Source of the DNA: Thermoplasmata archaeon
GTDB lineage: Archaea > Thermoplasmatota > Thermoplasmata > Thermoplasmatales > Thermoplasmataceae
Direction of reading: 5' to 3'
Length of the DNA: 17,011 nt
NCBI GenBank assembly: GCA_021792045.1
Contig: JAJYVJ010000024.1
Span: 1 to 17,011 of the forward strand
The position numbers were made by a program, and so were the translations under genes. The notes under the pieces were generated by a model. It saw only the letters and a list, made by a program, of their open reading frames with translations, was not told the origin of the DNA and did no database searches. This document shows positions 7,979-15,418 of the stretch, piece after piece (position 1 is the first letter of the stretch; each line of letters starts with the position of its first letter).

Positions 7979-8272
7979 TCAGTTAATCTTTGTCTTTTCG
8001 TTTATCTCTTTTATCAACTGGTCATCAGATTTGTTAGTGGGATCTATCCCAAGCGCTTTCGCTGCTTCTGAATAATTCATCTTTTGAGTAGGAGGTTCTG
8101 GGGTATCATATGCTGCTTTCTTCATCTCGTTTTGTAACTCCATTTGTCCCCTCTTAAATTCCCCGGTAGCTCTACCAAGACTCCGTGCGAATTCAGGTAT
8201 TTTTTTCGCACTACCGAACAATATTAATATCGCAACTATTATTATTAAAATCTCAATACCAGAATCAAACAT
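7979..8272 (-). CDS. tatA: Twin-arginine translocase subunit TatA (TatA/E family)
   Basis: A 97-residue pore-forming Tat component. It has a short N-terminal segment, one membrane helix (about residues 5-20, IEILIIIVAILILFG) with the FG hinge, then the amphipathic helix KKIPEFARSLGRATGEFKRG, which is the signature of TatA. The C-terminal tail is charged and includes a Pro-rich link (about residues 56-62) followed by a short helical section, MNYSEAAKALGIDP. It is the first gene of a two-gene tatA-tatC operon. TatA and TatB roles cannot be separated; many archaea use a single TatA-like protein with TatC. Confidence 0.93.
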   Translation of the reverse strand: MFDSGIEILIIIVAILILFGSAKKIPEFARSLGRATGEFKRGQMELQNEMKKAAYDTPEPPTQKMNYSEAAKALGIDPTNKSDDQLIKEINEKTKIN

Positions 8273-8292
8273 AAAGTTATAATTAAAACTCG

Positions 8293-8300
8293 ATATTTAA
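8293..8300 (-). promoter_or_regulatory. TATA box of the tatAC operon
   Basis: On the minus strand this reads TTAAATAT and is centred about 24 bases before the tatA start codon. That spacing predicts a transcript starting at or next to the ATG, a leaderless mRNA. Confidence 0.5.
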
Positions 8301-8387
8301 CTCTTTGCTGTTACTTTTTTTTTGAATCTAATTCTGGAATTATTTTCAAAGATGAAAGCTTGAGTGCGAAACGATAAGGTTTCTCTT

Positions 8388-8417
8388 TTAATGATTTAGT
8401 AACAATTAGTTTATTAA
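8388..8417 (+). promoter_or_regulatory. Imperfect inverted repeat in the MFS/MarR promoter, possible operator
   Basis: Two 15-base halves (8388-8402 and 8403-8417) match as an inverted repeat at about 9 of 15 positions, and TTAATGA also occurs as a direct repeat at 8388-8394 and 8414-8420. It lies over the proposed TATA box of the MFS-marR operon, where a MarR dimer would be expected to bind for autorepression. The AT-rich background makes chance plausible. Confidence 0.25.
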
Positions 8418-8418
8418 T
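8410..8418 (+). promoter_or_regulatory. TATA-like box of the MFS-marR operon
   Basis: GTTTATTAA is centred near 8414. A start about 26 bases downstream falls near 8440, just before the ATG at 8446 and after the alternative TTG at 8425. This supports the ATG as the start of the transporter. Confidence 0.4.
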
Positions 8419-8445
8419 GAAGCATTGATACCGATATTTGGTCTT

Positions 8446-10227
8446 ATGGTCAGATACAAGTGGATCGCACTCTCTAATACTACGATCGGCGTTCTAATGG
8501 CATCAATCAATGGAACAATCACTCTCATCGCTTTACCTGCAATCTTCAGAGGAATAGACTTAAGTCCCACATCTCCTGGATCGTTTGTTTACCTTCTTTG
8601 GATACTTATGGGTTTCAATATTGTTACCGCGACTCTGCTGGTAACTTTCGGAAGATTATCAGATATGTTCGGTAGAGTCCGGCTGTTTAATATTGGTTTC
8701 ATAATTTTCACCGTCGGCTCTGTTCTATTATTCATAACGCCTGGAAAAGGTGATGTTGGAGGAATGGAATTGATAGGCTTCAGAATCATTCAAGCTCTCG
8801 GCGCTGCATTTCTTTTTTCCAATAGCACTGCAATCCTCACAGACGCTTTTCCAGTTGCTGAGCGTGGAAAAGCAATGGGGATAAATCAGGTTGCGGCGCT
8901 TTCCGGTTCCTTCATAGGCCTAATTCTGGGTGGAGTTCTTGCAATATTCAATTGGCGTTATGTATTCCTTGTAAGCGTTCCAGTGGGAATTCTTGGTGCA
9001 GTTTGGAGTAACCTAAAGCTCCGTGAAACGTCCTTAAGGCAGGCAGGTCAAAGAATAGATTATATCGGCAACACCAGTCTTGCGGTTGGATTGACTGTGC
9101 TCCTAATAGGCATAACCTACGGTCTTCTACCTTATGGAACCAGCACCATGGGTTGGGGCAACCCATTAGTCGTAGCATCAATTGTTGCCGGCATCGCGTT
9201 AATAGTTGCATTTCCATTTATTGAACTGAAAGTTAAGCACCCTATGTTCAGAATGGAGCTTTTCAAGAACAGGGCGTTTTCTATGGGTAACCTTGCCGCA
9301 CTCACATCCTCTCTTGCTCGCGGGGGCGTAATGATAATACTTATAATCCTTTTGCAGGGAATCTGGCTTCCACTTCATGGATATTCTTATGCTGTAACTC
9401 CGTTTTGGGCCGGCATATATATGGTTCCAATGACTGCAGGATTTATAGTCATGGGGCCATTGGCAGGTGCACTTTCAGACAAGCACGGCGCACGAGTACT
9501 CTCCACGCTTGGAATGATAGTAGTTGCAGTCGCTTTCCTTGCACTCACATTTCTCGGCTATGATTTCAATTATATCCCATTTGCTATTGCATTGTTCGTG
9601 ATGGGTATAGGAAACGGACTTTTTGCTGCACCCAATACGGCTTCCATTATGAATTCTGTTCCTGCACACCTAAGGGGAGTTGCATCTGGCATGAGATCGA
9701 CAATGCAGAATGCTGGTATGACCGCCAGTATGGGTATATTCTTCACCATTGTTCTTTTTGGCCTTTCTAAGGGGCTCCCAACAACTTTGTATCCAAGGTT
9801 AATCTCTGCGGGTATAGCAAATTCTATAGCCTCGACCCTGTCTGTACACTTTCCGCCGACAGTTGCTCTCTTTTCAGCATTCCTAGGCATCGATCCTATA
9901 CGTTCAGTCCTTCAGGCTCTCGGTATTTCGATTTCTTCTCTGGGACCAGGTTTTGCTATAATAGATAAACCGGTGTGGTTTGCAACCTCAATAGCGCCAT
10001 CGTTTATGTCATCTCTCAGGATAGCTTTTTACATAGGCCTGATTCTTTCACTTTCAGCTGCTGTACTTTCAATATTTAGAGGGAAAAAATATGTCTCGGA
10101 TGAAGCTTTATACAGTTCAGACGAAAATGAAATAAGCAATACAGACTTAAAGAGCACAGTTAAAGATAGTAATGGGTCAATTGGTAGTTACAAACAGCTA
10201 TGGAGAGAAAATGGAGGGAAAAAATGA
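8446..10227 (+). CDS. MFS permease, DHA2 (EmrB/QacA-like) drug-efflux type
   Basis: A 593-residue major facilitator permease, probably with 14 membrane helices, that would expel drugs or toxic organic compounds by proton antiport. Motif A is clear ([14 protein letters not shown], residues 69-82), as is the helix 4 arginine motif ([10 protein letters not shown], about 112-121). The antiporter motif C region reads [10 protein letters not shown] (154-163) and lacks the usual proline. The helix 1 motif reads [14 protein letters not shown], with Asn where most family members have Asp. A large loop of about 100 residues precedes the last helix, and a hydrophilic tail of about 50 residues ends the protein. 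The ATG at 8446 was preferred to a TTG at 8425 because of the promoter position. Its stop overlaps the marR start. The substrate cannot be read from the sequence. Confidence 0.9.
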   Translation: MVRYKWIALSNTTIGVLMASINGTITLIALPAIFRGIDLSPTSPGSFVYLLWILMGFNIVTATLLVTFGRLSDMFGRVRLFNIGFIIFTVGSVLLFITPGKGDVGGMELIGFRIIQALGAAFLFSNSTAILTDAFPVAERGKAMGINQVAALSGSFIGLILGGVLAIFNWRYVFLVSVPVGILGAVWSNLKLRETSLRQAGQRIDYIGNTSLAVGLTVLLIGITYGLLPYGTSTMGWGNPLVVASIVAGIALIVAFPFIELKVKHPMFRMELFKNRAFSMGNLAALTSSLARGGVMIILIILLQGIWLPLHGYSYAVTPFWAGIYMVPMTAGFIVMGPLAGALSDKHGARVLSTLGMIVVAVAFLALTFLGYDFNYIPFAIALFVMGIGNGLFAAPNTASIMNSVPAHLRGVASGMRSTMQNAGMTASMGIFFTIVLFGLSKGLPTTLYPRLISAGIANSIASTLSVHFPPTVALFSAFLGIDPIRSVLQALGISISSLGPGFAIIDKPVWFATSIAPSFMSSLRIAFYIGLILSLSAAVLSIFRGKKYVSDEALYSSDENEISNTDLKSTVKDSNGSIGSYKQLWRENGGKK

Positions 10228-10679
10228 ATCGCGGAATAGAAATATGGCGTGAAATATCAACAATCAGTTCAAGACTTCTTCGTGAATCAGAAAAACAGCT
10301 TAATGATAAGGGCATTTCTATAGTAGAATTTCGTATCTTGCGTGACCTTAACGAACGAGGAGATATGCCAATGGTTAAACTCGCCAAGCTAAATTTTATT
10401 ACTCAAGGATGGACAACAAGCTTGGTTGACAGACTCGAACAAAAAGGATATGTGCAACGTACAAGAAGCAGTCTGGATAGGCGCGTGATCAATATAAGTT
10501 CCACTGAAAAGGGCTCTGAATTTTATTCCACAATAAAATGTATACACGAGGCTTTTGTTAACGAATCATTAAAGTTCCTTAGTGACGAGGAAGAGAGTAT
10601 GCTTATGTTGTTACTGAAAAAAATAGACTTGAACCTAGAAAAAAGTTTTGATCTTATATCAGAGGTAAAGAATCACTGA
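10224..10679 (+). CDS. MarR-family transcriptional regulator
   Basis: A 151-residue winged-helix regulator. The DNA-recognition part spans about residues 48-95: [20 protein letters not shown] as helix-turn-helix, and the wing [13 protein letters not shown] with the characteristic DRR at 85-87. Long helices at each end would form the dimer interface. I chose the ATG at 10224 because it overlaps the transporter stop (ATGA at 10224-10227) and follows GGAGGG at 10213-10218; an in-frame ATG at 10200 is possible. Coupling to a drug-type MFS gene suggests it represses that operon and is released by a ligand. The 3' end overlaps by seven bases with the convergent minus-strand gene. Confidence 0.93.
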   Translation: MNRGIEIWREISTISSRLLRESEKQLNDKGISIVEFRILRDLNERGDMPMVKLAKLNFITQGWTTSLVDRLEQKGYVQRTRSSLDRRVINISSTEKGSEFYSTIKCIHEAFVNESLKFLSDEEESMLMLLLKKIDLNLEKSFDLISEVKNH

Positions 10680-10996
10680 GAATCGATCTCCACAGCATAC
10701 CCAATGGCTTCAAAAGACTGTGATGAAGCATCCAGTTCTCTTTTCAAGTCTTCGGGCAACTTACTGAAAGAAAAAGACACTATCTTCTTTGTACTGCTTG
10801 CAATAACGAAGCCGATCGTCTTGTCGCTTGGGAGTATTTCATCAGTCCTAGCATAAGTTTCTATAAACTCGGTCAGTTCCTCTTCAGGATACGGACTCTC
10901 AAGGACCTCTTTCAACGCGTTCAAAGAATCAGTAAATCTAGACAATTCAACGCAAATGACTGAAGGGTGCATTGACCCTATGGCCAGATTGAACAT
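10673..10996 (-). CDS. Small uncharacterised protein downstream of the peroxiredoxin gene
   Basis: A protein of about 107 residues that I do not recognise. It is soluble, acidic and looks mixed alpha/beta: a strand (SVICVEL), a helix (RFTDSLNALKEVLE), an acidic helix (PEEELTEFIETYAR), two strands around IGFVIASSTKKIVSFSFS, a helix, and a final strand ending in AIGYAVEID. Possible starts are the ATG at 10996 (used here), the ATG at 10972, which gives 99 residues, and a TTG at 11011. None has a convincing ribosome binding site. It follows the peroxiredoxin stop (11018) closely on the same strand, so co-transcription is likely. Its end overlaps the convergent marR by seven bases. Confidence 0.7.
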   Translation of the reverse strand: MFNLAIGSMHPSVICVELSRFTDSLNALKEVLESPYPEEELTEFIETYARTDEILPSDKTIGFVIASSTKKIVSFSFSKLPEDLKRELDASSQSFEAIGYAVEIDSQ

Positions 10997-11017
10997 TACA
11001 CATTCTGTCAATTGGCA

Positions 11018-11632
11018 TCATGCTTTTACTTTTGTGAGATACCATCTTTCTGCTCCAGGCTCCTTCAGTCTTTCCTCGGCATCCTTCATTGTTCCAGGAG
11101 CACTTTTAACCCCTGCATCACCAGGTTCCCAATCTACTGGAGTAGCAAGTTTCTTGTCCCAGTTAAATTGAAGCGCTTTGATTACTCTGATAATCTCTTT
11201 TATGTTTCTTCCAGTCTCTGCCGGGTAATATATCATCCATCTTACTACCTGATTCGGATCGATGATGAAAACACCCCTTACCGTTGCTCCAACCTTTTCA
11301 TCCATGAGGTTGAATTCTTTAGCAACCTCTTTGTTGGGGTCGGCAATAACAGGGAACGGTATAGTAATCCCGAATTTCTCCTTTATATCTCTAAGCCATG
11401 CAATGTGGCTGAAAAGGCTGTCAACGCTCAATCCGATTAATTCAACACCAAGTTTCTTGAACTCATCATAATGTTCAGCAAATGCCATGAATTCTGTAGT
11501 GCACACGGGAGTGAAGTCCCCAGGATGGGAGAATAGTAGGACCCACTTTCCTTTAAATTGGGAAAATGAAATTGGTCCCTGCGTCGTATTAACTGTCATA
11601 TCCGGAATCTTTTGACCTAAATAAACTGCCAT
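11018..11632 (-). CDS. Peroxiredoxin (1-Cys, Prx6-like, thiol-specific antioxidant)
   Basis: A 204-residue thioredoxin-fold peroxidase that reduces hydrogen and organic peroxides. The peroxidatic cysteine is C44 in SHPGDFTPVCTTEF, with the conserved Pro and Thr just before it. GVELIGLSVDSLFSHIAWL, FPVIADPN and GVFIIDPNQVVRW mark the rest of the core, and the C-terminal arm (PVDWEPGDAG, then ERWYLTKVKA) is typical of the long archaeal Prx6-class. C44 is the only cysteine in the protein, so no resolving cysteine is present and an external thiol partner is needed. GGTGA at 11639-11643 (read on the minus strand) serves as ribosome binding site six bases before the ATG. Confidence 0.95.
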   Translation of the reverse strand: MAVYLGQKIPDMTVNTTQGPISFSQFKGKWVLLFSHPGDFTPVCTTEFMAFAEHYDEFKKLGVELIGLSVDSLFSHIAWLRDIKEKFGITIPFPVIADPNKEVAKEFNLMDEKVGATVRGVFIIDPNQVVRWMIYYPAETGRNIKEIIRVIKALQFNWDKKLATPVDWEPGDAGVKSAPGTMKDAEERLKEPGAERWYLTKVKA

Positions 11633-11662
11633 TTTATTTCACCATATACTAATTCTCATTTG

Positions 11663-11672
11663 AGTAATAAGT
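11663..11672 (-). promoter_or_regulatory. TATA-like box before the peroxiredoxin gene
   Basis: On the minus strand this reads ACTTATTACT and is centred about 35 bases before the start codon. Initiation about 26 bases downstream would give a leader of about 9 bases, roughly at the edge of the GGTGA ribosome binding site. The match to a TATA consensus is only fair. Confidence 0.3.
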
Positions 11673-11713
11673 TTTTAGATCGGTGCAACAGAGGCATCTA
11701 TAAAGGCACATAA

Positions 11714-12625
11714 TCACTTTTTAAGAGGTTCAACAACATCCATTATCCCTTCAAGAAGTTTACCTTTGGCGTTAAGAAGTTCTCGGCTATTTGTAAGGAC
11801 CTTTACTATGATTATATACGAGGTCATTGTTGTTTCGTCCACTGCAAGCTTTGATTCGCCGGCATATCCATCGACTTTCTCTATAACTGAGATCAGTTTT
11901 CCTCTGAGATCATCGAATCTGATGGTCTTCGGAACCTCAAACCTTACCTGAATCCACTGACTTCCTTTTATAACAGTGAAAGAGGCTTGCATCAAAACTC
12001 CATTTGGAATTGTAACTGTATTTTCTCCTTCTAGGTGTATCTTTGTGTAGTTAAGAGTTATATTTTCTACTACTCCACTGTACCCTGCAGCCTCAAATCT
12101 GTCAACCGAAAAATACTTCGGGGCAATAGTCGGATAAGCCTTTCCGAATTGCCAGGCATTTATAGTAACATAATCATCAACTTTGAAAGGTTTTGTAAAA
12201 ACAAGAATCAATCCGGCAAAGATGTTGGAGAGTATTGTTTGTGTTGCTAACCCTATGACTGCACCAAATAACGCAGCACTCAGAATCACTGAAGAAACAT
12301 TTATTCCCAAAGCCGCAAGAACAGCGAGAAGAATAATGAAATAGCCAATTATCATTACAATCATGGCTATGGGCTTTGCTTCTGCTCTCCCTATCCGTTT
12401 GTTCAGGAATGTTTCAATAACTCTTGTGATCGTCTTTACGATGACGTATACGACTAGGCCAATAACAACTGCATAAATGTATTTTGAATAACTTGGAGGG
12501 AGATGTACGAATCTTTCAAGCAATATTACAGCAGCAAAAATAATTATAACAATTACGATGAGAGTTGCAAATAACTTAACCAAGCGTTTAATCTCATCTT
12601 GATTCTCTTTATCCTTTTCTGGCAT
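11714..12625 (-). CDS. MscS-like small-conductance mechanosensitive channel (paralogue 1)
   Basis: A 303-residue channel of the MscS family, which releases solutes when membrane tension rises. Helices lie at about residues 16-38, 47-70 and 85-108. The pore-lining helix VILSAALFGAVIGLATQTIL (113-132) follows and leads into AGLILVFTKPF, the MscS signature. In the beta domain, where most MscS proteins run directly from the first strand into the next, there is an insertion of about 25 residues (WQFGKAYPTIAPKYFSVD and on, 158-182). After it come ENITLNYTKI, VTIPNGVL, VRFEVPK and VDETTMTSY. I used the ATG at 12625 rather than the preceding TTG because it leaves the TATA box 27 bases upstream. Two paralogues lie at 12995 and 14310. 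Confidence 0.92.
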   Translation of the reverse strand: MPEKDKENQDEIKRLVKLFATLIVIVIIIFAAVILLERFVHLPPSYSKYIYAVVIGLVVYVIVKTITRVIETFLNKRIGRAEAKPIAMIVMIIGYFIILLAVLAALGINVSSVILSAALFGAVIGLATQTILSNIFAGLILVFTKPFKVDDYVTINAWQFGKAYPTIAPKYFSVDRFEAAGYSGVVENITLNYTKIHLEGENTVTIPNGVLMQASFTVIKGSQWIQVRFEVPKTIRFDDLRGKLISVIEKVDGYAGESKLAVDETTMTSYIIIVKVLTNSRELLNAKGKLLEGIMDVVEPLKK

Positions 12626-12647
12626 CAATAATATGATAGTTAATTTT

Positions 12648-12657
12648 ATTTTTAAAT
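12648..12657 (-). promoter_or_regulatory. TATA box of MscS paralogue 1
   Basis: On the minus strand this reads ATTTAAAAAT. Its centre lies 27 to 28 bases before the ATG at 12625, so the transcript would be leaderless; no ribosome binding site is seen. Confidence 0.5.
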
Positions 12658-12765
12658 ATTTCGTATATTAAGGTCAAAATGAAGAGAAGAATCTTTCACA
12701 GAATGCTATACTGGATGATCAATCCGAAATGATAAGGTTATTCTATTATTTCTAAATGTAAGATT

Positions 12766-12969
12766 ATGAATTTGAATGATCTAATAGGCCATGAGGTAAA
12801 TGCCATAATTCTTGGCCAGTACCAGGAGAGTTTAACCCCCGAGCTGTACATTAACGGTATCCTTGTGGGCATCGATCAGGGCGCATATATAGTAAAATCT
12901 AAGGACAACACTCATGAAAAATACACACTCATCCCTATAGGGCAGTGCCTTATGACGTTATCAAAGTGA
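12766..12969 (+). CDS. Small uncharacterised protein, possibly an SH3/Sm-like beta barrel
   Basis: A 67-residue protein of no family I can name. Its pattern of short alternating hydrophobic stretches separated by glycines and polar turns (LIGHEVNAIILG, LYINGILVGIDQGAYIVKS, YTLIPIGQCLMTLS) suggests five short beta strands, as in small Sm-, PRC- or SH3-like barrels. That fold guess is inference. It has no membrane segment. It has no ribosome binding site and would be leaderless. A weak AT-rich box near 12737-12750 may be its promoter. It ends 25 bases before the second MscS gene, which suggests one transcript and perhaps a role linked to that channel. Confidence 0.65.
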   Translation: MNLNDLIGHEVNAIILGQYQESLTPELYINGILVGIDQGAYIVKSKDNTHEKYTLIPIGQCLMTLSK

Positions 12970-12994
12970 TTGTTCTGCGAGGAACTAAATTATT

Positions 12995-13924
12995 ATGGTT
13001 AATGGAAAAAGAATCTTCCCGTTCATTTTTTCGCTGTTTCTAATAGCTGGTGTCGCGATCCTCGTTATTTATGTTTTCGCCTTCTTCCTCAAATTAATTC
13101 CAGTGCAGTACATCGAATTTGTTTATGCAGCTATAATAGCCATTACTGGTTTTATCATTATATTTTTTATTAACAATTTAATTAAACATAAACTTTCGGC
13201 TGACAAGTCAATGCGAAAAGGAAAGACATACGTACTCTTTCTGGTAAATATACTTGCATATTTTGTTCTCTCTGTAGCCGTACTCGCGTCACTTGGAGTT
13301 AATGTCTATTCAGTAATTATTGGTGGTGCCTTTCTCTCAGTTATTCTGGGTCTTGCGGTTCAGGGTGTACTTGGAAATATTGCTTCAGGGTTACTGATAA
13401 CTATAACTAAACCTTTCAAACTAGGCGATAAAGTTTGGATTCTTTCCTGGAATTCCTCCTCCGCATTGATAACACTGCAGTTTTCCATATTTTTACCTAA
13501 GTATTTCTCTGCAGACGCTTTGTTATCACAAGGTATTAGTGGTCAAGTTCAGAATATATCTCTTAATTACACTATGTTAAAGGAAGATGACGGAAATGTG
13601 GTAGTGCTTCCTAACAGTATCGTTTCGACCGGCGCATTTATTTTTCCCAGTGATGTGAAAAGGGTACGAATTCGATACGAAGTACCGAAATCTTTGAGTC
13701 CGGATTTTGTATACAAAAAGACTGAGGAATGCTTGTCAAACTTTATTTCCGAAATAAATTCTAAGAATATGTTTATGGACGAAACGACTCTTAACACTTA
13801 TGTCATGATTGTTTCTGTGTATCTCACACCCCTTGAGCTAAAAACAACGAAAAGTGATATAATAAACGAGATCAAAGTAAATCTTGAGAAGTTCAGAATA
13901 AAAGTATCTCCTATTCAGGATTGA
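12995..13924 (+). CDS. MscS-like mechanosensitive channel (paralogue 2)
   Basis: A 309-residue MscS-family channel with membrane helices at about residues 10-32, 39-63 and 78-101. The pore helix is SVIIGGAFLSVILGLAVQGV (106-125), followed by GLLITITKPFKLGDKVWI. The beta domain insertion seen in paralogue 1 is here about six residues longer (SWNSSSALITLQFSIFLPKY, 151-170). ISLNYTML, VVLPNSIV, VRIRYEVPK and MDETTLNTYVM follow. GAGGA at 12979-12983 is a possible ribosome binding site, 11 bases before the ATG. The gene follows the 67-codon gene by 25 bases. It is clearly related to paralogues 1 and 3 over its whole length, but well diverged, so the duplication is not recent. Confidence 0.92.
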   Translation: MVNGKRIFPFIFSLFLIAGVAILVIYVFAFFLKLIPVQYIEFVYAAIIAITGFIIIFFINNLIKHKLSADKSMRKGKTYVLFLVNILAYFVLSVAVLASLGVNVYSVIIGGAFLSVILGLAVQGVLGNIASGLLITITKPFKLGDKVWILSWNSSSALITLQFSIFLPKYFSADALLSQGISGQVQNISLNYTMLKEDDGNVVVLPNSIVSTGAFIFPSDVKRVRIRYEVPKSLSPDFVYKKTEECLSNFISEINSKNMFMDETTLNTYVMIVSVYLTPLELKTTKSDIINEIKVNLEKFRIKVSPIQD

Positions 13925-14071
13925 ATCTCGAGTAAGCCATTACTGGCGTCAAATTTTGAATCTCCAAGCCTATTGGGTAGTTTTTCTATCATCGAATTAG
14001 ATTAGAGAAATATCCACCAGTAAAATTATTGCCGTAAAAAATTTAGCAACAAATGTGTATTTCTAACGGGA

Positions 14072-14079
14072 TTTTTTTT
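14072..14079 (+). terminator. Oligo-T run, possible terminator after MscS paralogue 2
   Basis: Eight consecutive T on the plus strand, 148 bases after the stop of paralogue 2. Archaeal RNA polymerase can terminate at T-rich tracts without a hairpin. A shorter T run near 13981-13987 is an alternative. Support is positional only. Confidence 0.25.
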
Positions 14080-14090
14080 GGAGATTATAA

Positions 14091-14201
14091 ATGGAAAACC
14101 ACTACTGTTGTCAAATCAATGGCCGTTCCCAAGTCCAAATGTTATGTAAGTGTCAGAATTATAATTTTACGTTTACGATTTCGACTTTTAAATATCATTA
14201 G
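14091..14201 (+). CDS. Possible 36-residue four-cysteine mini-protein
   Basis: A very short ORF, reported with low confidence. GGAG at 14080-14083 stands seven bases before the ATG. The product has a CC pair at residues 6-7 and CKC at 19-21, a spacing that could bind a metal. Stop codons are common in this AT-rich gap and a chance ORF of this length is easily found, so only conservation could support it. A T run directly before the GGAG would tend to end transcription there. Confidence 0.15.
   Translation: MENHYCCQINGRSQVQMLCKCQNYNFTFTISTFKYH
14186..14196 (+). promoter_or_regulatory. TATA-like box in the gap before MscS paralogue 3
   Basis: TTTTAAATATC closely resembles the TATA boxes placed before mdh and tatA. 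If active, transcription would start near 14217 and give paralogue 3 a leader of about 90 bases, or express a short RNA. A nearer candidate, GTTAAATT at 14282-14289, lies about 25 bases before the ATG at 14310 and would give a leaderless mRNA. Confidence 0.35.
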
Positions 14202-14309
14202 CACCTCTTCCTTTCTTTTATAGAACTTCTTAAGAATTCGCATTTAAACGATTCTTGTAATTTGAGTACATTTAGAAAAAAGTTAAATTGAGGAAAGCAT
14301 AAGCAAATT

Positions 14310-15230
14310 ATGTCTACCAATAGGATCAATCATCTTAAAATTCTTGCATCGTTAGTATTCTTATTGATAGCTATTCTCATAGTTATTTACGTAACAGTGT
14401 TTTTTCTACACCGAATACCAATCAAATACGCTAAGTTTGTTGATGCGGGTGTTATAGCACTTGTTTCTTATCTGATCTTGAAAATTATAACACTTTATGT
14501 GAACGATGTGCTTTTGAAATATTTAGATCGCGCAAAGGTACACCCATTTGTCTTTATGATAAACATGGTCGGGTACTTTGTCATTGCGCTCGCAGTTGTT
14601 GCTTCTCTGGGCATAGATGTGTCCTCATTGATCCTTGGTAGTACATTCTTGGCAGCGGTTCTTGGACTCGCTGCACAAAGTGTTCTTTCAAACCAATTTT
14701 CAGGTCTCCTTATTATAATCACTAAGCCTTTTAAGATAGGTGATAGGGTTTGGATTCATGTCTGGCAGTTCAGTATCGCTTACGGCGTAATAGTGCCGAA
14801 ATACTTCTCCAGCGACTTCCTTTACAATAATGGCTTCCTTGGCGTAATAGAGGATATATCAATCAACTTCACTACCTTGAGAACAGATGGTGGTGAAATT
14901 GTAAAAATTGCCAATAATGTTCTTACTCAAGGCGCCTTTAGACTGATAACAGATACTCCTATCGTTCAGGTACGATATGAAATTCCAAAATACCTTGATA
15001 TTTCTCAGTTTCGTGATGAGATAACTCAGAAAGTTTCTACAATATCCGGAATAGATGGTGATCCTGTCTTAAATATAGACGAAACAACGCTGAATACTTA
15101 TGTAATAATGGTCAAAGCAAAATTCCGTGGAACTACGCCTGAAGTTGCCAGGAGCAAAATTATTGAAAATATCATTCGAATAGTGGAACCAAAGAGGTTT
15201 TCGTCAGCTTCATTAAGCAACTTCAAGTAA
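14310..15230 (+). CDS. MscS-like mechanosensitive channel (paralogue 3)
   Basis: A 306-residue MscS-family channel with helices at about residues 8-33, 42-66 and 78-101. The pore helix is SLILGSTFLAAVLGLAAQSV (106-125), then GLLIIITKPFKIGDRVWI. The beta domain carries the same insertion as paralogue 1 (WQFSIAYGVIVPKYFSSD, 152-169), then EDISINFTTL, VKIANNVL, VRYEIPK and IDETTLNTYV. In the loop where most family members have Pro-Asn, it reads Ala-Asn. GAGGAAAG at 14290-14297 is a distant ribosome binding site, and a TATA-like GTTAAATT at 14282-14289 would instead fit a leaderless start. It seems to be transcribed separately from paralogue 2, 385 bases away. Confidence 0.92.
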   Translation: MSTNRINHLKILASLVFLLIAILIVIYVTVFFLHRIPIKYAKFVDAGVIALVSYLILKIITLYVNDVLLKYLDRAKVHPFVFMINMVGYFVIALAVVASLGIDVSSLILGSTFLAAVLGLAAQSVLSNQFSGLLIIITKPFKIGDRVWIHVWQFSIAYGVIVPKYFSSDFLYNNGFLGVIEDISINFTTLRTDGGEIVKIANNVLTQGAFRLITDTPIVQVRYEIPKYLDISQFRDEITQKVSTISGIDGDPVLNIDETTLNTYVIMVKAKFRGTTPEVARSKIIENIIRIVEPKRFSSASLSNFK

Positions 15231-15385
15231 CTTATAATTTTCCATTGCTTGAATAATTTTCTTGATGGTCGGAAATAGTCTTTAAAGTTCTACATTAAAG
15301 ATTGAGCATAGGTGCCGCAATTTGAGCTGCCCCTTTAGATATTTACGTATGTTGAACATTGCGCACTACAAATATTGAACTGCGC

Positions 15386-15397
15386 TAAATATTTAAC
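15386..15397 (+). promoter_or_regulatory. TATA box of the malate dehydrogenase gene
   Basis: TAAATATTTAAC is centred about 28 bases before the ATG at 15419. With no ribosome binding site near the start, a leaderless transcript is predicted. Confidence 0.55.
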
Positions 15398-15418
15398 AAT
15401 TCAAGTGATACCTATATT

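Larger units (their letters stand above)
13925..14309 (+). other. Intergenic stretch between MscS paralogues 2 and 3
   Basis: These 385 bases are AT-rich. They contain a run of eight T at 14072-14079 that could end the upstream transcript, a possible 36-codon ORF at 14091-14201, a strong-looking TATA-like TTTTAAATATC near 14186-14196, and further TATA-like sequences at about 14241-14248 and 14282-14289 that could serve the downstream channel gene. No tRNA or other RNA gene was recognised and no long inverted repeat was found by eye. Confidence 0.5.

Noticed and set aside
12679..12732. 17-codon ORF between MscS paralogue 1 and the small barrel-like gene
   Set aside because: Too short and in an AT-rich promoter region; the weak AAGGTC before it is not enough support.
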